A stretch of DNA of 5,243 bases from Bacillota bacterium (GTDB taxonomy: Bacteria; Bacillota; Clostridia; Oscillospirales; Ruminococcaceae): positions 1 through 5,243 of the forward strand of contig JAKPGH010000101.1 of NCBI GenBank assembly GCA_029550985.1, read 5' to 3'. Positions within the stretch are counted from its first letter, which is position 1. Each line of letters starts with the position of its first letter. Below are positions 3,877 through 5,243 of this stretch, piece by piece. The notes under the pieces are model-generated. The model saw only the letters and a program-made list of their open reading frames with translations. It was not told where the DNA came from and ran no database searches. The position numbers and the translations under genes were made by a program.

Positions 3877-5243
3877 TTACAGCCGGGTCAGGCGGGCGTA
3901 ATTGGCCATAATCTTCTTGACTCCCGCCTTGGCGAACTCCACCTCCAGCAGGGTGTCGCCGCCCATGGCCTTGGCGGAAAGGACAACCCCTTCTCCAAAG
4001 ACGTTGTGGCGCACCTTTTCCCCCGGCTGGAAGCCGCCTGCTTTCTCGGTGGGTTTGGGGGCGGGCTGCATTCCCACGCCGATGTCGATGGTTTGGCGGG
4101 GACGGGTTTCCGCCTTGCGGGGAGGCGTTGCCGGACGGACGGAAGTCTGCACGGTGTGGTCCCGGTATTCGGCGTTTTCCTTGGGGATTTCCCGGAGAAA
4201 GCGGGAGGGCTGGTTGTAAACCGTCTGGCCGAACAGCAGCCGCCGCCGGGCGGAGGTGATGGTCAGCGTCTCCCTGGCGCGGGTGATGGCCACATAGGCA
4301 AGGCGCCGCTCCTCCTCCAGTTCCGGGGGGAAGTTGAGGGCGTTGCGCCCGGGGAAGATGCCCTCGTCCATGCCGGCGATGAAGACGTGCTTAAACTCCA
4401 ACCCCTTGGCGGAGTGTATGGTCATCAGCACCATGGCGTCGGCGTTGGGGTCGTAGTTGTCCACGTCGGTGTAAAGGGCAATTTCCTCCAAAAACCCGGC
4501 CAGCCCCTCCTCCGGGTTTTCCTGCTCATAGCGCATGAGGTTGCTCTTAAGCTCCAGGATGTTCTCCATGCGGGCGGCGCCTTCCAGCCCCTGTTCTTCC
4601 AGCATGGCCCGGTAGCCGGTCAGTTCCAGCACCTGTTCCAGCAACACGTCCAAGGATACGTTTTCCGTCAGTTCGGTCAGGTTGTCGATGATGTCCACAA
4701 AGGAATCCAGGGCCGCCTTCGCCCGGGAAAGGGCGGCATACTGCTCCGACTGCCGCAGCACCTCCAGCAGGGGAATCCCCAGGGAAGCGGAGATTTCCAG
4801 TGCGGCGTCCACGGTGGCGGCGCCGATTTTCCGCTTGGGCTCGTTGATAATCCGGGTCAGCCGCAGGTTGTCGGCAGGGTTGACCAGCACCGTCAGGTAG
4901 GCCAGCATGTCTTTGATTTCCTTGCGCTCATAAAACCGCAGGCCGCCGATCACCCGGTAGGGGATGGCGTTTTTGGCCAAAGCCCGCTCCACCGTTCCCG
5001 ACTGGGCGTTCATCCGGTACAGGACGGCGTGGTCGGAAAATCTGGCTCCCGCCTTGACATTTTCCAGCACCATGTCGGCAATGAGGCGGCTTTCCTCCTC
5101 CTCGTCGCTCACCCGGTGAATCTGCACCTTTTTGCCGGGGTCGCCGGCGGTCCACAGATTTTTGCCTTTCCGCTCGGTGTTGTGGGCGATGACCCCGTTG
5201 GCGGCGTCCAGAATGTTGCCGGTGGAGCGGTAGTTTTGCTCCA
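3877..5243 (-). CDS. pcrA: ATP-dependent DNA helicase PcrA/UvrD, C-terminal part (N-terminus beyond window)
   Basis: PcrA is an SF1A 3'-5' helicase used in nucleotide excision repair, rolling-circle replication, removal of RecA filaments and clearing of stalled RNA polymerase. The visible 454 residues begin at helicase motif IV, QNYRST (2-7). They continue through IPYRVIGGLRFYERKEIKD (93-111), the 2B domain, motif V MTIHSAKGLEFKHVF (273-287), and motif VI EEERRLAYVAITRARETL (309-326). A proline- and charge-rich linker (about 355-402) leads to a C-terminal Tudor-like domain, FQPGEKVRHNVFGEGVV (404-420) to the end, which in PcrA/UvrD contacts RNA polymerase. Full PcrA is about 740 residues, so the Walker motifs lie upstream of the window. 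The reading frame stays open to the window edge with conserved sequence, so the in-frame GTG at 5127 is not the real start. The C-terminal domain argues against Rep. Confidence 0.95.
   Translation of the reverse strand, partial: EQNYRSTGNILDAANGVIAHNTERKGKNLWTAGDPGKKVQIHRVSDEEEESRLIADMVLENVKAGARFSDHAVLYRMNAQSGTVERALAKNAIPYRVIGGLRFYERKEIKDMLAYLTVLVNPADNLRLTRIINEPKRKIGAATVDAALEISASLGIPLLEVLRQSEQYAALSRAKAALDSFVDIIDNLTELTENVSLDVLLEQVLELTGYRAMLEEQGLEGAARMENILELKSNLMRYEQENPEEGLAGFLEEIALYTDVDNYDPNADAMVLMTIHSAKGLEFKHVFIAGMDEGIFPGRNALNFPPELEEERRLAYVAITRARETLTITSARRRLLFGQTVYNQPSRFLREIPKENAEYRDHTVQTSVRPATPPRKAETRPRQTIDIGVGMQPAPKPTEKAGGFQPGEKVRHNVFGEGVVLSAKAMGGDTLLEVEFAKAGVKKIMANYARLTRL

Noticed and set aside
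5125..5127. GTG as the start of a 416-residue helicase fragment
   Set aside because: The frame upstream remains open to the window end and includes helicase motif IV (QNYRST), so the GTG is an internal valine codon.
1..5243. A novel defence system, mobile element, CRISPR array or RNA gene
   Set aside because: Every large frame is accounted for by well-known housekeeping or sporulation families. No direct-repeat arrays, transposase, integrase, tRNA or rRNA signatures were seen.

Overview
The window looks like chromosomal core DNA from an endospore-forming Firmicute. Three points support this: a dipicolinate synthase pair (dpaA-dpaB), strong Gram-positive-type ribosome binding sites (GAGGAGG, AAAAGGA, AGGGGG), and a PcrA-type helicase with the C-terminal Tudor-like domain. 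The coding DNA is moderately GC-rich and the intergenic DNA more AT-rich. Together with the gene set, this suggests a Clostridia member, perhaps of the Oscillospiraceae/Ruminococcaceae type. That placement is inference, since no rRNA or marker comparison was possible.

Layout. (1) Positions 1-2102, minus strand: a tightly packed four-gene run in the order GNAT acetyltransferase, rlmH (23S rRNA methyltransferase), bioY (biotin uptake S component), era (ribosome-assembly GTPase, cut by the window start). The first two junctions are abutting or nearly so (a TAGATG junction, then an 11-nt gap whose ribosome binding site overlaps the previous stop), so these genes probably form one operon read from an extended -10 promoter near 2138-2146. 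(2) Positions 2103-2306: a divergent intergenic region with the minus-strand promoter, a cluster of AATGGG half-sites including a perfect 12-bp palindrome, and a good match to a sigma-K promoter facing right. (3) Positions 2307-3775, plus strand: dpaA and dpaB, overlapping by 4 nt, which make dipicolinic acid for the spore core. (4) Positions 3776-3876: a convergent intergenic region with a strong hairpin that can serve as a terminator for both sides, and an orphan ribosome binding site with a 16-codon ORF on the minus strand. (5) Positions 3877-5243, minus strand: the C-terminal ~454 residues of a PcrA/UvrD-type helicase whose N-terminal part lies beyond the window.

The genes fall into two expression programmes. 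The operon 1-2102 and pcrA are growth-phase housekeeping genes (ribosome maturation, vitamin uptake, DNA repair). dpaAB is a sporulation module, probably mother-cell specific, set off by its own promoter and a terminator. No phage, transposon, CRISPR, toxin-antitoxin or defence system is visible. I found no undescribed multi-gene system. The best leads are non-coding: the sigma-K-like promoter, the AATGGG repeat cluster, and the orphan ribosome binding site with its mini-ORF.
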